Shown piece by piece: positions 33,047 to 41,493 of a DNA stretch of 64,000 nt. Each line of letters begins with the position of its first letter. Position 1 is the stretch's first letter. The stretch covers positions 1,665,001 to 1,729,000 of the forward strand of contig NC_010337.2 in NCBI RefSeq assembly GCF_000019165.1, read 5' to 3'. This DNA comes from Heliomicrobium modesticaldum Ice1 (lineage in GTDB: Bacteria > Bacillota > Desulfitobacteriia > Heliobacteriales > Heliobacteriaceae). A program made the position numbers and the translations under genes. The notes under the pieces were generated by a model, which was not told the DNA's origin, searched no databases, and saw only the letters and a program-made list of their open reading frames with translations.

Positions 33047-33739
33047 TTACATGAAGGTAGCCGCCTTGCGCACAGCTGACTGATGGTCAGGATCCAGTCG
33101 GTTTCCCTCGTGGGTCCGGCTGTTCAGGAAGTGGATGCAGGTTTGCCCCTGCATCTGATTCGTGGCGATCGTGTCATAGCCGTGAGGCATGCCGTTGATC
33201 GAGGCGGCGATCCGCCACCCTTTGATAGTCACAATGACAGGCTTGCGGTTCCAACTCCAGACGCCGCCGTAAATCCGCTTCATGACAGAGGTATCCCAGG
33301 CGGTGACTGGTTCCACATCGGCATGCTTGACGCCGCCGGTCCGTTTGACCCTGTAGGAAAGGCCGGTGATCGGATCGGTTACCTTGGCGGTACGGCCGAC
33401 AGGCAGCAGATAGGTGCCCCTGTCAAACCAATCAAGCATCTGCGGGCGCAAGGCTTTGAAGGTTTGCGGCCCTGCCACCCCGTCTATGATCAAGTCGCGG
33501 TAGGCCTGAAACTGCTTCAGCGCATCGAAGGTAATGGCTCCAAAATAGCCGGTCGGTTCTTCGGCAAAATAGCCCATCTCTTTCAGATAACCTTGCAGTT
33601 GTTGCACATCGGCGCCGGAAACACCCCGGTAGAGTTGACGGGAGCCGAACTGAGGCGTTGCCGCAAGCGCCGTCAGCGATCCAAAGGGAAGGGTTGCAAG
33701 AGCCGCCAAAGCACTTCCTAAAAAACTACGGCGATTCAT
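33047..33739 (-). CDS. Tat-exported peptidoglycan-binding protein
   Basis: A 230-residue secreted protein. The signal peptide begins MNRRSFLGSALAALATLP, a Tat-like twin-arginine motif. A PG_binding_1 domain (residues about 36-95, with GVSGADVQQLQGYLKEMGYF and VAGPQTFKALR) is followed by about 130 residues with a conserved-looking HFLNSRTHEGNRLDPDHQ, resembling the uncharacterised C-terminal domain that follows such repeats in clostridial wall proteins. The ATG at 33739 has GGAGG at nine bases. Confidence 0.8.
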   Translation of the reverse strand: MNRRSFLGSALAALATLPFGSLTALAATPQFGSRQLYRGVSGADVQQLQGYLKEMGYFAEEPTGYFGAITFDALKQFQAYRDLIIDGVAGPQTFKALRPQMLDWFDRGTYLLPVGRTAKVTDPITGLSYRVKRTGGVKHADVEPVTAWDTSVMKRIYGGVWSWNRKPVIVTIKGWRIAASINGMPHGYDTIATNQMQGQTCIHFLNSRTHEGNRLDPDHQSAVRKAATFM

Positions 33740-34068
33740 CGTTATACCTCCAAAATACTTATTGAATACATTACTACACATAATAATACAAAATCACAAC
33801 GCTTTTTTGTTGCGAAAAATACTGGCAATAGCGACTGCGCAAAAAAAGCGGGGTTTTATAAAAAAGTACTTGTCCGATCACGAACAAAAACAAGGGAGGC
33901 CAGGCGGCCGGCATTGTGAGGAGGATGATAAGGTTTCCGCGCCGAATCATCATTAAGGCAAAGACGAATATTGCATTCGAGCTGGATATTCAGTAAGCCC
34001 ATGACTAAAACCCTAACCTTTGCCGGTCCCGCTTCGTATCAACCGGCAGTACGGAGGCATCAAGAGAG
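33740..34068. other. Intergenic region before larE
   Basis: An AT-richer 330 bp containing A-runs (for example GCAAAAAAAGCGGGG near 33840) and GTGAGGAGGATG near 33916 that could start a 23-codon frame. Nothing convincing. Confidence 0.4.
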
Positions 34069-34896
34069 ATGACGACAACACCTGTTGCAACGACCGATGG
34101 CAAATACGCCGCGCTCCAGTCGGCCCTTCGGGAAATGGGCCATGTCCTGGTGGCCTTTTCCGGCGGTGTCGACAGCACCTTTCTACTTAAAGCGGCCCAT
34201 GATGTCCTGGGCGAACGGGTGCTGGCGGTCATGGGGATTTCTCAGACGGTGCCTAAGCATCAGGTCGCCGAGGCCCGTGAACTGGCGAGCCGCATCGGCG
34301 CACCCCTGCTGACCGTCTCCACCGACGAGTTTTCTCGGGAGGCCTTCGTCAAGAACGGCCCTGACCGCTGTTTCCACTGCAAGACGGCCCTTTTCGAGAC
34401 GCTCTGGCAGATCGCCGAAGACCGCCAGATCCCCTACATCCTTGACGGCAACAACGCTGATGATGTGGGCGATTATCGGCCGGGGATGATGGCGGCGAGA
34501 CGGATGAATGTGCGCAGTCCCCTGTTGGAGGCAGGTTTGACGAAGGCGGAGATCCGATCCCTTTCGAAAGAACTGGGCCTTCCTACCTGGAACCAGGCGG
34601 CCTCCCCCTGTCTTTCTTCGCGCTTCCCCTACGGAACCCCCATCACGTTGGAAGGTCTGGAACGGGTGGAAAAGGCTGAACAGTATCTGAAAAGCCTTGG
34701 CTTTTATCAGGTGCGGGCGCGTTTTCATGATCGCCTGCTGCGCATTGAAGTGGAACGGGAGAGCCTCGGCCGGATCACGGACCATGCCGACGATGTCGTC
34801 CGTTATATGAAAAATCTCGGCTTCACTTATGTGACCCTTGACCTGACCGGTTATCGGACCGGCAGCCTGAATGAGGTACTGGAGAACGGGCGTTAA
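34069..34896 (+). CDS. larE: ATP-dependent sacrificial sulfur transferase LarE
   Basis: A 275-residue PP-loop enzyme. SGGVDSTFLLKAA is the ATP-pyrophosphatase loop, RCFHCKTALF the family motif, and SPCLSSRFPYG contains the cysteine that donates sulfur in the single-Cys LarE type. LarE builds the nickel-pincer cofactor of lactate racemase and related enzymes. No larA, larB or larC is adjacent, so the client enzyme must be elsewhere. ATG follows GGAGGCATCAAGAGAG. Confidence 0.92.
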   Translation: MTTTPVATTDGKYAALQSALREMGHVLVAFSGGVDSTFLLKAAHDVLGERVLAVMGISQTVPKHQVAEARELASRIGAPLLTVSTDEFSREAFVKNGPDRCFHCKTALFETLWQIAEDRQIPYILDGNNADDVGDYRPGMMAARRMNVRSPLLEAGLTKAEIRSLSKELGLPTWNQAASPCLSSRFPYGTPITLEGLERVEKAEQYLKSLGFYQVRARFHDRLLRIEVERESLGRITDHADDVVRYMKNLGFTYVTLDLTGYRTGSLNEVLENGR

Positions 34897-35076
34897 GGAA
34901 AGCTGAGAGCATACCGTCACTGGCGACAGCCCTAGCGCATACAGTGGAGAACAAGGCAGGACCGTTGTCAGCGGTACCTGTAGACATGGGGTGGGCGCGG
35001 CAAAATCCGGCATGGGAAGACTCCCGACGCGGCGGCCAAGCCGCTGCGTCGTTCCCCGGAAGGGTGGGTGTGATCG

Positions 35077-35406
35077 GTGGTTGTGTTAATCGACCGGGAA
35101 CTTTGCAACGGTTGCGGAGGCGGGTACCGGTGCGCCGCCATCTGCCCGGGAAACCTGTTGACGCCGGGGGAAGACGGTAAAATTCACTATCGGGAGCCCT
35201 CTCTCTGCTGGGATTGTACGGCATGCCTCAAGGTTTGCCCTCGCGGCGCGCTGGCTTTGCGCCTGCCGAACGGAGAGGATGGGACGGACGGCGCGATTCT
35301 GAAGGCGACCATGGGAAGAGAGACCGTTCGGTGGACGATCCGTTTCTCCGATGGGCGTGTCAAGGTGCTTGAGGTGCTCAACCGGCGAGTTCCGGTGGAA
35401 ACATGA
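35077..35406 (+). CDS. AprB-like 2[4Fe-4S] ferredoxin
   Basis: A 109-residue protein with two cluster motifs: CNGCGGGYRCAAICP, where the second-to-third Cys spacing is enlarged as in adenylylsulfate reductase beta subunits, and CWDCTACLKVCP. The C-terminal segment (LKATMGRETVRWTIRFSDG) also resembles the AprB tail. No aprA gene adjoins. GTG 35077 or 35083 can start it. It likely carries electrons in a sulfur or other redox pathway, but the partner is unknown. Confidence 0.8.
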   Translation: MVVLIDRELCNGCGGGYRCAAICPGNLLTPGEDGKIHYREPSLCWDCTACLKVCPRGALALRLPNGEDGTDGAILKATMGRETVRWTIRFSDGRVKVLEVLNRRVPVET

Positions 35407-35423
35407 ACAGAATCGTCGAAAAT

Positions 35424-35462
35424 GTCGCCGCCGCCAGCGCGCCGGCGGCGTTTTTTTTTTTG
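35424..35462 (+). terminator. Terminator after the ferredoxin gene
   Basis: GTCGCCGCCGCC...GGCGGCG followed by eleven T. Confidence 0.9.
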
Positions 35463-35566
35463 CAACAGCGCTGCATAGTCGCGGCAAAAACAGCGAAAGA
35501 TTGATTTTAGAGGAAACCTTGCCAGGTAACACCTATTCTATCCAATCGATGAGGGGGGAACTGGAT

Positions 35567-36430
35567 ATGAACAGTCTTAACAGCCGCCGGAGAAAGATTC
35601 TGGTTGCCACATCGGCTGCAGCCTTGCTGGCGAGCGCCTTAACCCTTCCGCTGGTACAGCAGGCGACAGCCGATTTTCTCTCTCTATTCCGGGTGCAGCG
35701 GATGCAGACGGTGAAGATTACCCAGGAACAGTTGGACCAGATGGCTCAATCGATCCGCTCCCACGTGGGCGAGGTGGATCTCCAGCAGTTCGGTACAGTC
35801 GAGATCATTGAAAAACCGGAATTCTTGCCTGTCACCCTTGGCGAAGCCCAAAAGCGACTTCCTTTTGCCATAAAACAGCCCACCCAACTCCCCAAGGGTC
35901 TACGGCGGGCTGAGACGGTGACCCTTTTTACGGGGGGCCTCGCCGAGTTCCGTCTCCAGACGGATCAAGTGAACCGGCTGCTGGAGGGGCTCGGCGCGCA
36001 GGACCTGATCCCGCCTGATGTATCGGGGAAAGCTTTTCGCATCGCCATTCCCGCCGGGGCGCGTTTGGTCTACGAAGGGGCAGAGGGTGGACGAGCCTTT
36101 CTTCTCGATCAGTTTGCCAGCCCCGAGATGACGGTCCCACCGGGAATGAACGCCGCCGCTCTGCGGAAGTCACTGCTCAATCTGCCGATCCTGCCGGCCG
36201 ACCTGCGTAGCCAGTTGGCCGCCATCGATGACTGGCAGCGGACGATGGTCGTCCCCTATGCTGAGGGGCGTATGGAAAAGGTGGACATCGGCGGAACAGA
36301 AGCGCTGTTCGCGAAAAATGTTCACAGCGGGCAAAGTTCTCTCTTCTGGGTCGACAGCGGGCTCCTCTACCGGATAGAAGGGGACCTGGACAGGGAAGGC
36401 GCGGTCCGGCTGGCCCGCTCGCTACGCTAA
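35567..36430 (+). CDS. Exported DUF4367-like protein
   Basis: A 287-residue protein with an N-terminal signal or anchor (RRKILVATSAAALLASALTLPLV) and a long extracytoplasmic part. The C-terminal section (VDIGGTEALFAKN...LFWVDSGLLYRIEGDLDREG) resembles DUF4367, often attached to anti-sigma factors; the zinc-finger part typical of those is absent. ATG 35567 follows GAGGGGGG. It precedes an ABC exporter pair and may be its accessory protein, though a 90-bp gap separates them. Confidence 0.7.
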   Translation: MNSLNSRRRKILVATSAAALLASALTLPLVQQATADFLSLFRVQRMQTVKITQEQLDQMAQSIRSHVGEVDLQQFGTVEIIEKPEFLPVTLGEAQKRLPFAIKQPTQLPKGLRRAETVTLFTGGLAEFRLQTDQVNRLLEGLGAQDLIPPDVSGKAFRIAIPAGARLVYEGAEGGRAFLLDQFASPEMTVPPGMNAAALRKSLLNLPILPADLRSQLAAIDDWQRTMVVPYAEGRMEKVDIGGTEALFAKNVHSGQSSLFWVDSGLLYRIEGDLDREGAVRLARSLR

Positions 36431-36519
36431 CCGCCGCTGTCGAGAGGCGGAAAAAATCAGGTCTGAGCTGACAGGCTCGATCCGATCAGAAAGTGCGCAA
36501 AGCAAAGGGGAAGCAAGGG

Positions 36520-37473
36520 ATGTTTGCCATAGAAACGGAGGGGCTCACCAAGACCTACGGGGGGACGGGAGGATGCCGGGAGATCTCCCTCCAGGTCCCT
36601 CGCGGCGCCCTCTTCGGTCTGCTGGGACCGAACGGTGCCGGCAAGAGCACCCTGGTCAAAATGCTCGTCAGCCTGATCCACCCCACAGAGGGGCAGGCGC
36701 GCATCCTGGGAAAGCCTCTCGGCGATGTGGAGATTCGGCGCAAGGTGGGCTATCTGCCGGAAAATTTTCGTTACCACGACTGGCTGACCGGAGCCGATCT
36801 GCTGCGTCTGCACGCCGCTCTGTACGGGTTGACGCCGGAAGAGTCGGCGCGGCGTGCGTCGGAGGTGCTCCGGCTCGTCGGGATGGAGGGATGGGCCGAT
36901 CGGACTGTCGGCAGCTACAGCAAGGGGATGCAGCAGCGCATCGGCTTGGCTTGCGCCCTGTTGCCGAAGCCGGAACTGCTTTTTCTCGATGAACCCACAT
37001 CGGCCCTCGATCCCCTCGGTCGCAAGGAGGTCCGGGAGCTGTTGGCGAGGCTCCGTGATGCCGGTGTGACGGTCTTCCTGAACAGTCATCTCCTGAGCGA
37101 ACTGGAGACGGTCTGTGACCGGATCGCCATCATCAAGGGGGGGAGGCTCATCTACCAGGGCGACTGGAAGGAACTGGCCGCGCAGGCGAGCCGGATCCGC
37201 GCCGTCGTGGGCGGCGCCTCACCGGAGCGGCTGGCAGCGGCTGTCTCCGCCGCTGGGTTTTCCTTAGTCTCCCAGCGAAGCCTCGATGCAGAAAAGAATA
37301 GGGAGGCCTCCGGCATGGCGCTACAGGAACTCGTCTTCACCGTAGACGCCGGGCGCCTCGCTGCGCCGCCGCTTGTTCAGGCCCTTGTCGAGGCGGGGAT
37401 GGCTGTCTATGAGGTGACGCCGCAGGTGGAATCTCTTGAGACGTTATTCTTGCACTTCGTCGAGGGGGCTTGA
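36520..37473 (+). CDS. ABC transporter ATP-binding protein
   Basis: A 317-residue ATPase of the CcmA/drug-exporter type. Walker A GPNGAGKSTLVK, signature SYSKGMQQRIGLA, Walker B LLFLDEPTSALD and switch SHLL are all intact. The C-terminal ~90 residues are an extension of the BcrA/NatA kind. ATG 36520 with AAGGGG is preferred over the upstream GTG 36493. The stop is 3 bp before the permease start. Confidence 0.93.
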   Translation: MFAIETEGLTKTYGGTGGCREISLQVPRGALFGLLGPNGAGKSTLVKMLVSLIHPTEGQARILGKPLGDVEIRRKVGYLPENFRYHDWLTGADLLRLHAALYGLTPEESARRASEVLRLVGMEGWADRTVGSYSKGMQQRIGLACALLPKPELLFLDEPTSALDPLGRKEVRELLARLRDAGVTVFLNSHLLSELETVCDRIAIIKGGRLIYQGDWKELAAQASRIRAVVGGASPERLAAAVSAAGFSLVSQRSLDAEKNREASGMALQELVFTVDAGRLAAPPLVQALVEAGMAVYEVTPQVESLETLFLHFVEGA

Positions 37474-37476
37474 GCC

Positions 37477-38337
37477 ATGCTGATCCTCGCCCGTCTCACC
37501 TTCCTGGAAGCCGCCCGCAAGAAGGTCTTCTTGGCGGCGCTCCTGCTTTCGCTGCTTTTCTTGCTGCTCTACGCCATCGGCCTCGATTTCGCTGCCCGGG
37601 AGTTTGAGCGATTGCAGGCATTGCGAGGGCAGCAGCCGGTGCTGCGTCAGATCGTGGGCAACCAACTGCTGGGAGCGGGTCTCTATTTCGCATCCTTTCT
37701 GCTGACCCTGCTGGCCATGCTCGCCGGCGTGGGCGCTATCGCGACTGAGGTGGAGACAGGGTTGCTTCATGCCCTTGTGTCGAAGCCCCTGACCCGCCGG
37801 GCCGTCATCGTGGGCAAATTTTGCGGTCACGCCGCCATGCTCGCCGGATTTGGCTTGTTGCTCTATGGCAGCATCCTGCTCCTGAACCGGTTCTACAACG
37901 GAAAGTCCCTTGCTCTGCTCGACGCTGGCCATGGTTTCTACGGCGCATTCCTCTTTGTCTTGCAACCTTTGGTCTTGTTGGCGGCGGCATTGCTCTTCAG
38001 CACCCTCCTGCGTCCCCTGACTGCCGGGATCGTGACGGTGCTCCTCTATGTGCTGGCGTCGGTGGGCGGCTTTTTGGAACAGATCGGGAGCATCGTTCAC
38101 AAAGCCGCCCTTGTGGATATCGGCATAATTGTCAGTCTCGTCATTCCCATTGATGCGCTCTTCCGCAAACTGATGACGGTCGTGACGGTCCAGGAAGCCA
38201 CCCCGGTGGTCGCCTTGGCGCAGGGGCCTTTCGGCGCCGCCTCTCCGCCGAGCGGTGCCATGGTTGTCTACGCGATGGCCTATCTGATCGCTGCCGTAGG
38301 TGTGGCTGTCCACTTTTTTGAGAAAAAGGATCTGTAA
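37477..38337 (+). CDS. ABC-2 type transporter permease
   Basis: A 286-residue membrane protein with about six helices. Its first cytoplasmic segment LARLTFLEAARKKVF and the TEVETGLLHALVSKPLTRRAVIVGK stretch are typical of ABC-2 permeases (here quoted as ALVSKPLTRRAVIVGK). It pairs with the ATPase 3 bp upstream. Substrate unknown; an antibiotic or sodium exporter are both possible. Confidence 0.9.
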   Translation: MLILARLTFLEAARKKVFLAALLLSLLFLLLYAIGLDFAAREFERLQALRGQQPVLRQIVGNQLLGAGLYFASFLLTLLAMLAGVGAIATEVETGLLHALVSKPLTRRAVIVGKFCGHAAMLAGFGLLLYGSILLLNRFYNGKSLALLDAGHGFYGAFLFVLQPLVLLAAALLFSTLLRPLTAGIVTVLLYVLASVGGFLEQIGSIVHKAALVDIGIIVSLVIPIDALFRKLMTVVTVQEATPVVALAQGPFGAASPPSGAMVVYAMAYLIAAVGVAVHFFEKKDL

Positions 38338-38469
38338 GGCAGGAATGCAAGGGGGCACCGCGAATAGGATAGCGTATAAAAGAACAATCTGCCTCTTTCG
38401 GGGGCCTTTCGGCACGCTCTGGGACTTCGGAGAAAGATTGACACAACAGAATTTCAGAAACCTTGTTCT

Positions 38470-38499
38470 GGGTCCCCCCTTTTTACGGGGGCATTTTTA
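38470..38499 (+). terminator. Terminator after ABC operon
   Basis: GTCCCCCCTTTTTACGGGGGC followed by ATTTTTATT (positions 38471-38500) just before the next gene. Confidence 0.65.
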
Positions 38500-38526
38500 T
38501 TGGCGAGAAAGAAGGGTCATCGACCA

Positions 38527-41127
38527 ATGAGCCAGTCGAACATCCTTTTCTTGAACCGGAAGAGAGAACCCCAAGAAGGGAATACCGGGCAAACCTTTAT
38601 CGGCGCTTATGCGCAGAGAGAGATTCGCTGGTTCCATTCGGCGTTCCGTTTTCGCGCCGCCTGGCAAGGTCGGGGCAAGTCGTTGACGGTTTGCCTGGGA
38701 CAATTGAGTTTTAATCCTGCTGACGCCTCTTTCCTGATCTGGCAGGAGATGAGCCGGCAGGAGTGGCAGTGGGAAAGCGGAGTCAATCATGAGGTTCCCG
38801 TCAGCCGCGATGAACTGGGGCAGGCTGTCCAGTCGCTGATCCGGCATTGGCAGGCCATCGATGGCAGCAGAGACAACCTCACCGTCGTCGGTGAGCAGTG
38901 GCCGGAACTGGGCAGGTTGATCGGCAGCTTGCAGCCGCTGCCGGCGCTTTCGGCGGAACAGAGCCGCAGGCTGCTGCACAAGCTTCGCCCCCGCGGCATG
39001 TCGCAAGAGGATACGATCTTCACCTGGCTCCATGCCTGGCAAAACTACGATTATGAGTTAGAAGGGGCGCTTCGAGGTCCCCTCGGCCCTCCGGACGGGC
39101 TCCCTTGGTGGCGGGCACTGGAAGCACGTCTCCTAGAGGCCGATCTTCCCGTGAGCGAGCCCCTGGCGCCTTGGCACATCCATGCCCGCATGCGCCGGCG
39201 GATGGCACAGCGGAAAGATTCGGATAAGGGGCGCCGGTCCGATCTCCAAGGAGGCAGTGGGGCGGTCGATTTTTTGGCGGAGGATCTGCTGAATGTTGCG
39301 TTGATCTCGCCTTGGAAATCGGAGCATGTTCACCTTAGCCGATTGTCGGAAAGGGCGCCGCGTCCCGGCCATGGGGAAGGGACGTGCCGGTACAGCGTCC
39401 GTTGGCTCAAGAGCTCTGTCATCGAGAAACCGCTGATCCTGGACATTCTCGGTCATCCCTGTGTGGAATCGCAACTGGAAATTACCCTTTATCAGGTCGG
39501 CATGCACTGGTGGGTCCAGACGGTCTGGGCATCGGAACCGCACAGCTTGACAATGGCCGAGAAGCTGAGGCGCTTGCGTGAGCCCTTTTGGTATCGGGTC
39601 TATGACGTAAGGCGTAACCTGCTCCGGGTGACCGGCTATCTGGACGGCAGTGACGAGCTTTTCACTCCCCTTTTGCGGGTCAATGACTACTGGGAAGAGC
39701 GGCCTTCTCATTGGAAGAGCCTGCTCGATGAAGGGCAGGATCGCCGTTGCAGTTTCTTCCTGATCGGAGGGGAACTGGTCATCCTGGGCAAGGATGAAAG
39801 CCGCATGCACCTGTGGGAGCGGCGCCTCTTCAACCGAGCATCACCGCCTACGGAGCAGGGGCAGCTGCCCCTATGGCTGTATCCGGCTTTTTCAGAACGT
39901 CTGCGCAGTGTCGATGGCCATTCTTTTGATGATTGGCGCCGGGGATTGGTCAAGGCGATGTCGGTATTGAACCCGGAGATCCTTGGCTTGCCGGAGGAAT
40001 GGCGACAGGCACTCCAGGATCCGCCGGCGCCGGAGGTTTACTGGTCCCAGGTACTGCGCGCCTGGAGCGAGTGGCTCGATGGCGGGGAACGGACCGATCT
40101 GGCCCAGGCCATCGTCCTGTTGGGCAACCGGATGGGCGCCTCTCCCGAACTGCTGTTGCGCCCGAATTCGCTCGCCCGGGGCTTGCTGCTCGAATACCTG
40201 GCCATGGCCTTGCCGTCCGATCGCCACCCGCCCGGCCTGCGCCACGAACCCGATCTGCTCCACCCTCGCCTGGCTGAGGTGCTTCGGAATTGGCGAGATC
40301 AACCCTTTGGACTGTACAAGGTTCTCGAGTGGCGAGCGGAAAGCTGCTGCCGCCTTCGGGATTTGTTGCGCGATCAGGAACAGGAACTCCCTTTGCATAG
40401 CTACTTCGAGCCCCCCGAGGCGGGACGGTCTTTCTTCGCCCGTCTGCTTCCGCTGGGAGACCGTTGCTGCCTGCTCGGCTGTCTGGAGGTGGACGATCGG
40501 TTTGTCAAACCGTTGCGGGAGCACTTTGACCGGCGGCGAAAAGAGCGGGAACTGTCGTGGGATGCCTATCTTGCCGATGCGGGTTGGAGAGCATTGGGAG
40601 AGGTGGCTCGCCTATTAGGCAGGTTGTTGGCAATCGCCGCGGCAGGAAGGGCCGGCGATCCTGTTGCCGGTGCCATTTCGTACAGTGCCGGCAGCTCGAT
40701 CTACCGCTTCCGTGTAAAACAAAAAGGAGCGCCGGGCCTCTCGCGCGACGTGGAGGTCGCCGGGGAACAGACGCTGCACCAGTTGCACGAGATCATCCAG
40801 CAAGCTTTTGACTGGAAGGATGATCGCCGCTACGCTTTTTATCTCAACAACCGGCTTTTTGATAAAGCGGCCGAGTTTGGCGGACCGCGCACCGGTTCTG
40901 CCGCCCAGGCGAATAAGGCCCAGTTGATCCGGTTGAATCTCCGGTCCAGGCAGAAGTTCGCCTATCTCTTCGACTTTGACAACGAACATATCTTTGAAAT
41001 CCGGGTGCGGGACATCGTCCCGCCAGAGCCGGGTGTTCTGTACCCTCGGGTGGTCGAGAAAAAGCGGCCTTTCGTCTTAGCTGATGCAGGCGTTGATGAT
41101 CAAGCCGAGGGTGATGAAGATGCCTGA
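38527..41127 (+). CDS. Large orphan protein with C-terminal pRiA4b ORF-3-like domain
   Basis: An 866-residue soluble protein without signal peptide. The C-terminal ~130 residues are a plasmid pRiA4b ORF-3-like domain: SIYRFRVKQKGAPGLSRDVE, HQLHEIIQQAFDW, YAFYLNN and YLFDFDNEHIFEI. The preceding ~720 residues are rich in Trp, Arg and Leu with no motif I recognise; an uncommon pattern of WW and WRA stretches recurs. ATG 38527 lies after AGAAGGG; TTG 38500 is an alternative. The last 51 bp overlap the convergent DUF350 gene. Function cannot be assigned. Confidence 0.8.
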   Translation: MSQSNILFLNRKREPQEGNTGQTFIGAYAQREIRWFHSAFRFRAAWQGRGKSLTVCLGQLSFNPADASFLIWQEMSRQEWQWESGVNHEVPVSRDELGQAVQSLIRHWQAIDGSRDNLTVVGEQWPELGRLIGSLQPLPALSAEQSRRLLHKLRPRGMSQEDTIFTWLHAWQNYDYELEGALRGPLGPPDGLPWWRALEARLLEADLPVSEPLAPWHIHARMRRRMAQRKDSDKGRRSDLQGGSGAVDFLAEDLLNVALISPWKSEHVHLSRLSERAPRPGHGEGTCRYSVRWLKSSVIEKPLILDILGHPCVESQLEITLYQVGMHWWVQTVWASEPHSLTMAEKLRRLREPFWYRVYDVRRNLLRVTGYLDGSDELFTPLLRVNDYWEERPSHWKSLLDEGQDRRCSFFLIGGELVILGKDESRMHLWERRLFNRASPPTEQGQLPLWLYPAFSERLRSVDGHSFDDWRRGLVKAMSVLNPEILGLPEEWRQALQDPPAPEVYWSQVLRAWSEWLDGGERTDLAQAIVLLGNRMGASPELLLRPNSLARGLLLEYLAMALPSDRHPPGLRHEPDLLHPRLAEVLRNWRDQPFGLYKVLEWRAESCCRLRDLLRDQEQELPLHSYFEPPEAGRSFFARLLPLGDRCCLLGCLEVDDRFVKPLREHFDRRRKERELSWDAYLADAGWRALGEVARLLGRLLAIAAAGRAGDPVAGAISYSAGSSIYRFRVKQKGAPGLSRDVEVAGEQTLHQLHEIIQQAFDWKDDRRYAFYLNNRLFDKAAEFGGPRTGSAAQANKAQLIRLNLRSRQKFAYLFDFDNEHIFEIRVRDIVPPEPGVLYPRVVEKKRPFVLADAGVDDQAEGDEDA

Positions 41128-41475
41128 TTGGATCCAGGCGACGGCCCTGTTGCCTTTTTGCAGTTCTTCTCTGGTGGCCAGATTGGGCGTCAGCCAGTCG
41201 AAGAGGAGGTAGGAGAAGATCATCAGCGCAACGCCGAAAGAACCCCAGATGGCTGTCTCCGACAGGGTGTCGTTGTGGGAGATGGCTGACCAGAGGATCA
41301 AGGCGAGGCCGACCAGTTTAGAAGACAGGGTGAGGCCGACGGCCCCGTTGCCTTTTTGGATCTCCTCGGCGTCATTGTAAGGGGTGACCCGGAAGAAGAC
41401 CCAAACGGCGGCCAACAGGATCGAGGCCGAGACGGCGAAATACAGCAGGGCGTTGTAAAAATTCACCGGAACCAA
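41077..41475 (-). CDS. DUF350 membrane protein (YjfL-like)
   Basis: A 132-residue protein with four hydrophobic helices in two repeats, each followed by a similar charged segment (EIQKGNGAVGLTLSS and ELQKGNRAVAWIQSG), the usual DUF350 duplicated pattern. TTG 41475 has GGGAG nine bases upstream. It is 18 bp downstream of the ATP-grasp gene; in enterobacteria DUF350 and this ATP-grasp family sit together as yjfL and yjfC. Confidence 0.88.
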   Translation of the reverse strand: MVPVNFYNALLYFAVSASILLAAVWVFFRVTPYNDAEEIQKGNGAVGLTLSSKLVGLALILWSAISHNDTLSETAIWGSFGVALMIFSYLLFDWLTPNLATREELQKGNRAVAWIQSGIFITLGLIINACIS

Positions 41476-41493
41476 TGCAATCGCTCCCTTCTG

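Noticed and set aside
34897-35076. Riboswitch before the AprB-like gene
   Set aside because: There is a stem GACGCGGCGGC/GCCGCTGCGTC (35028-35053) but no known aptamer pattern.
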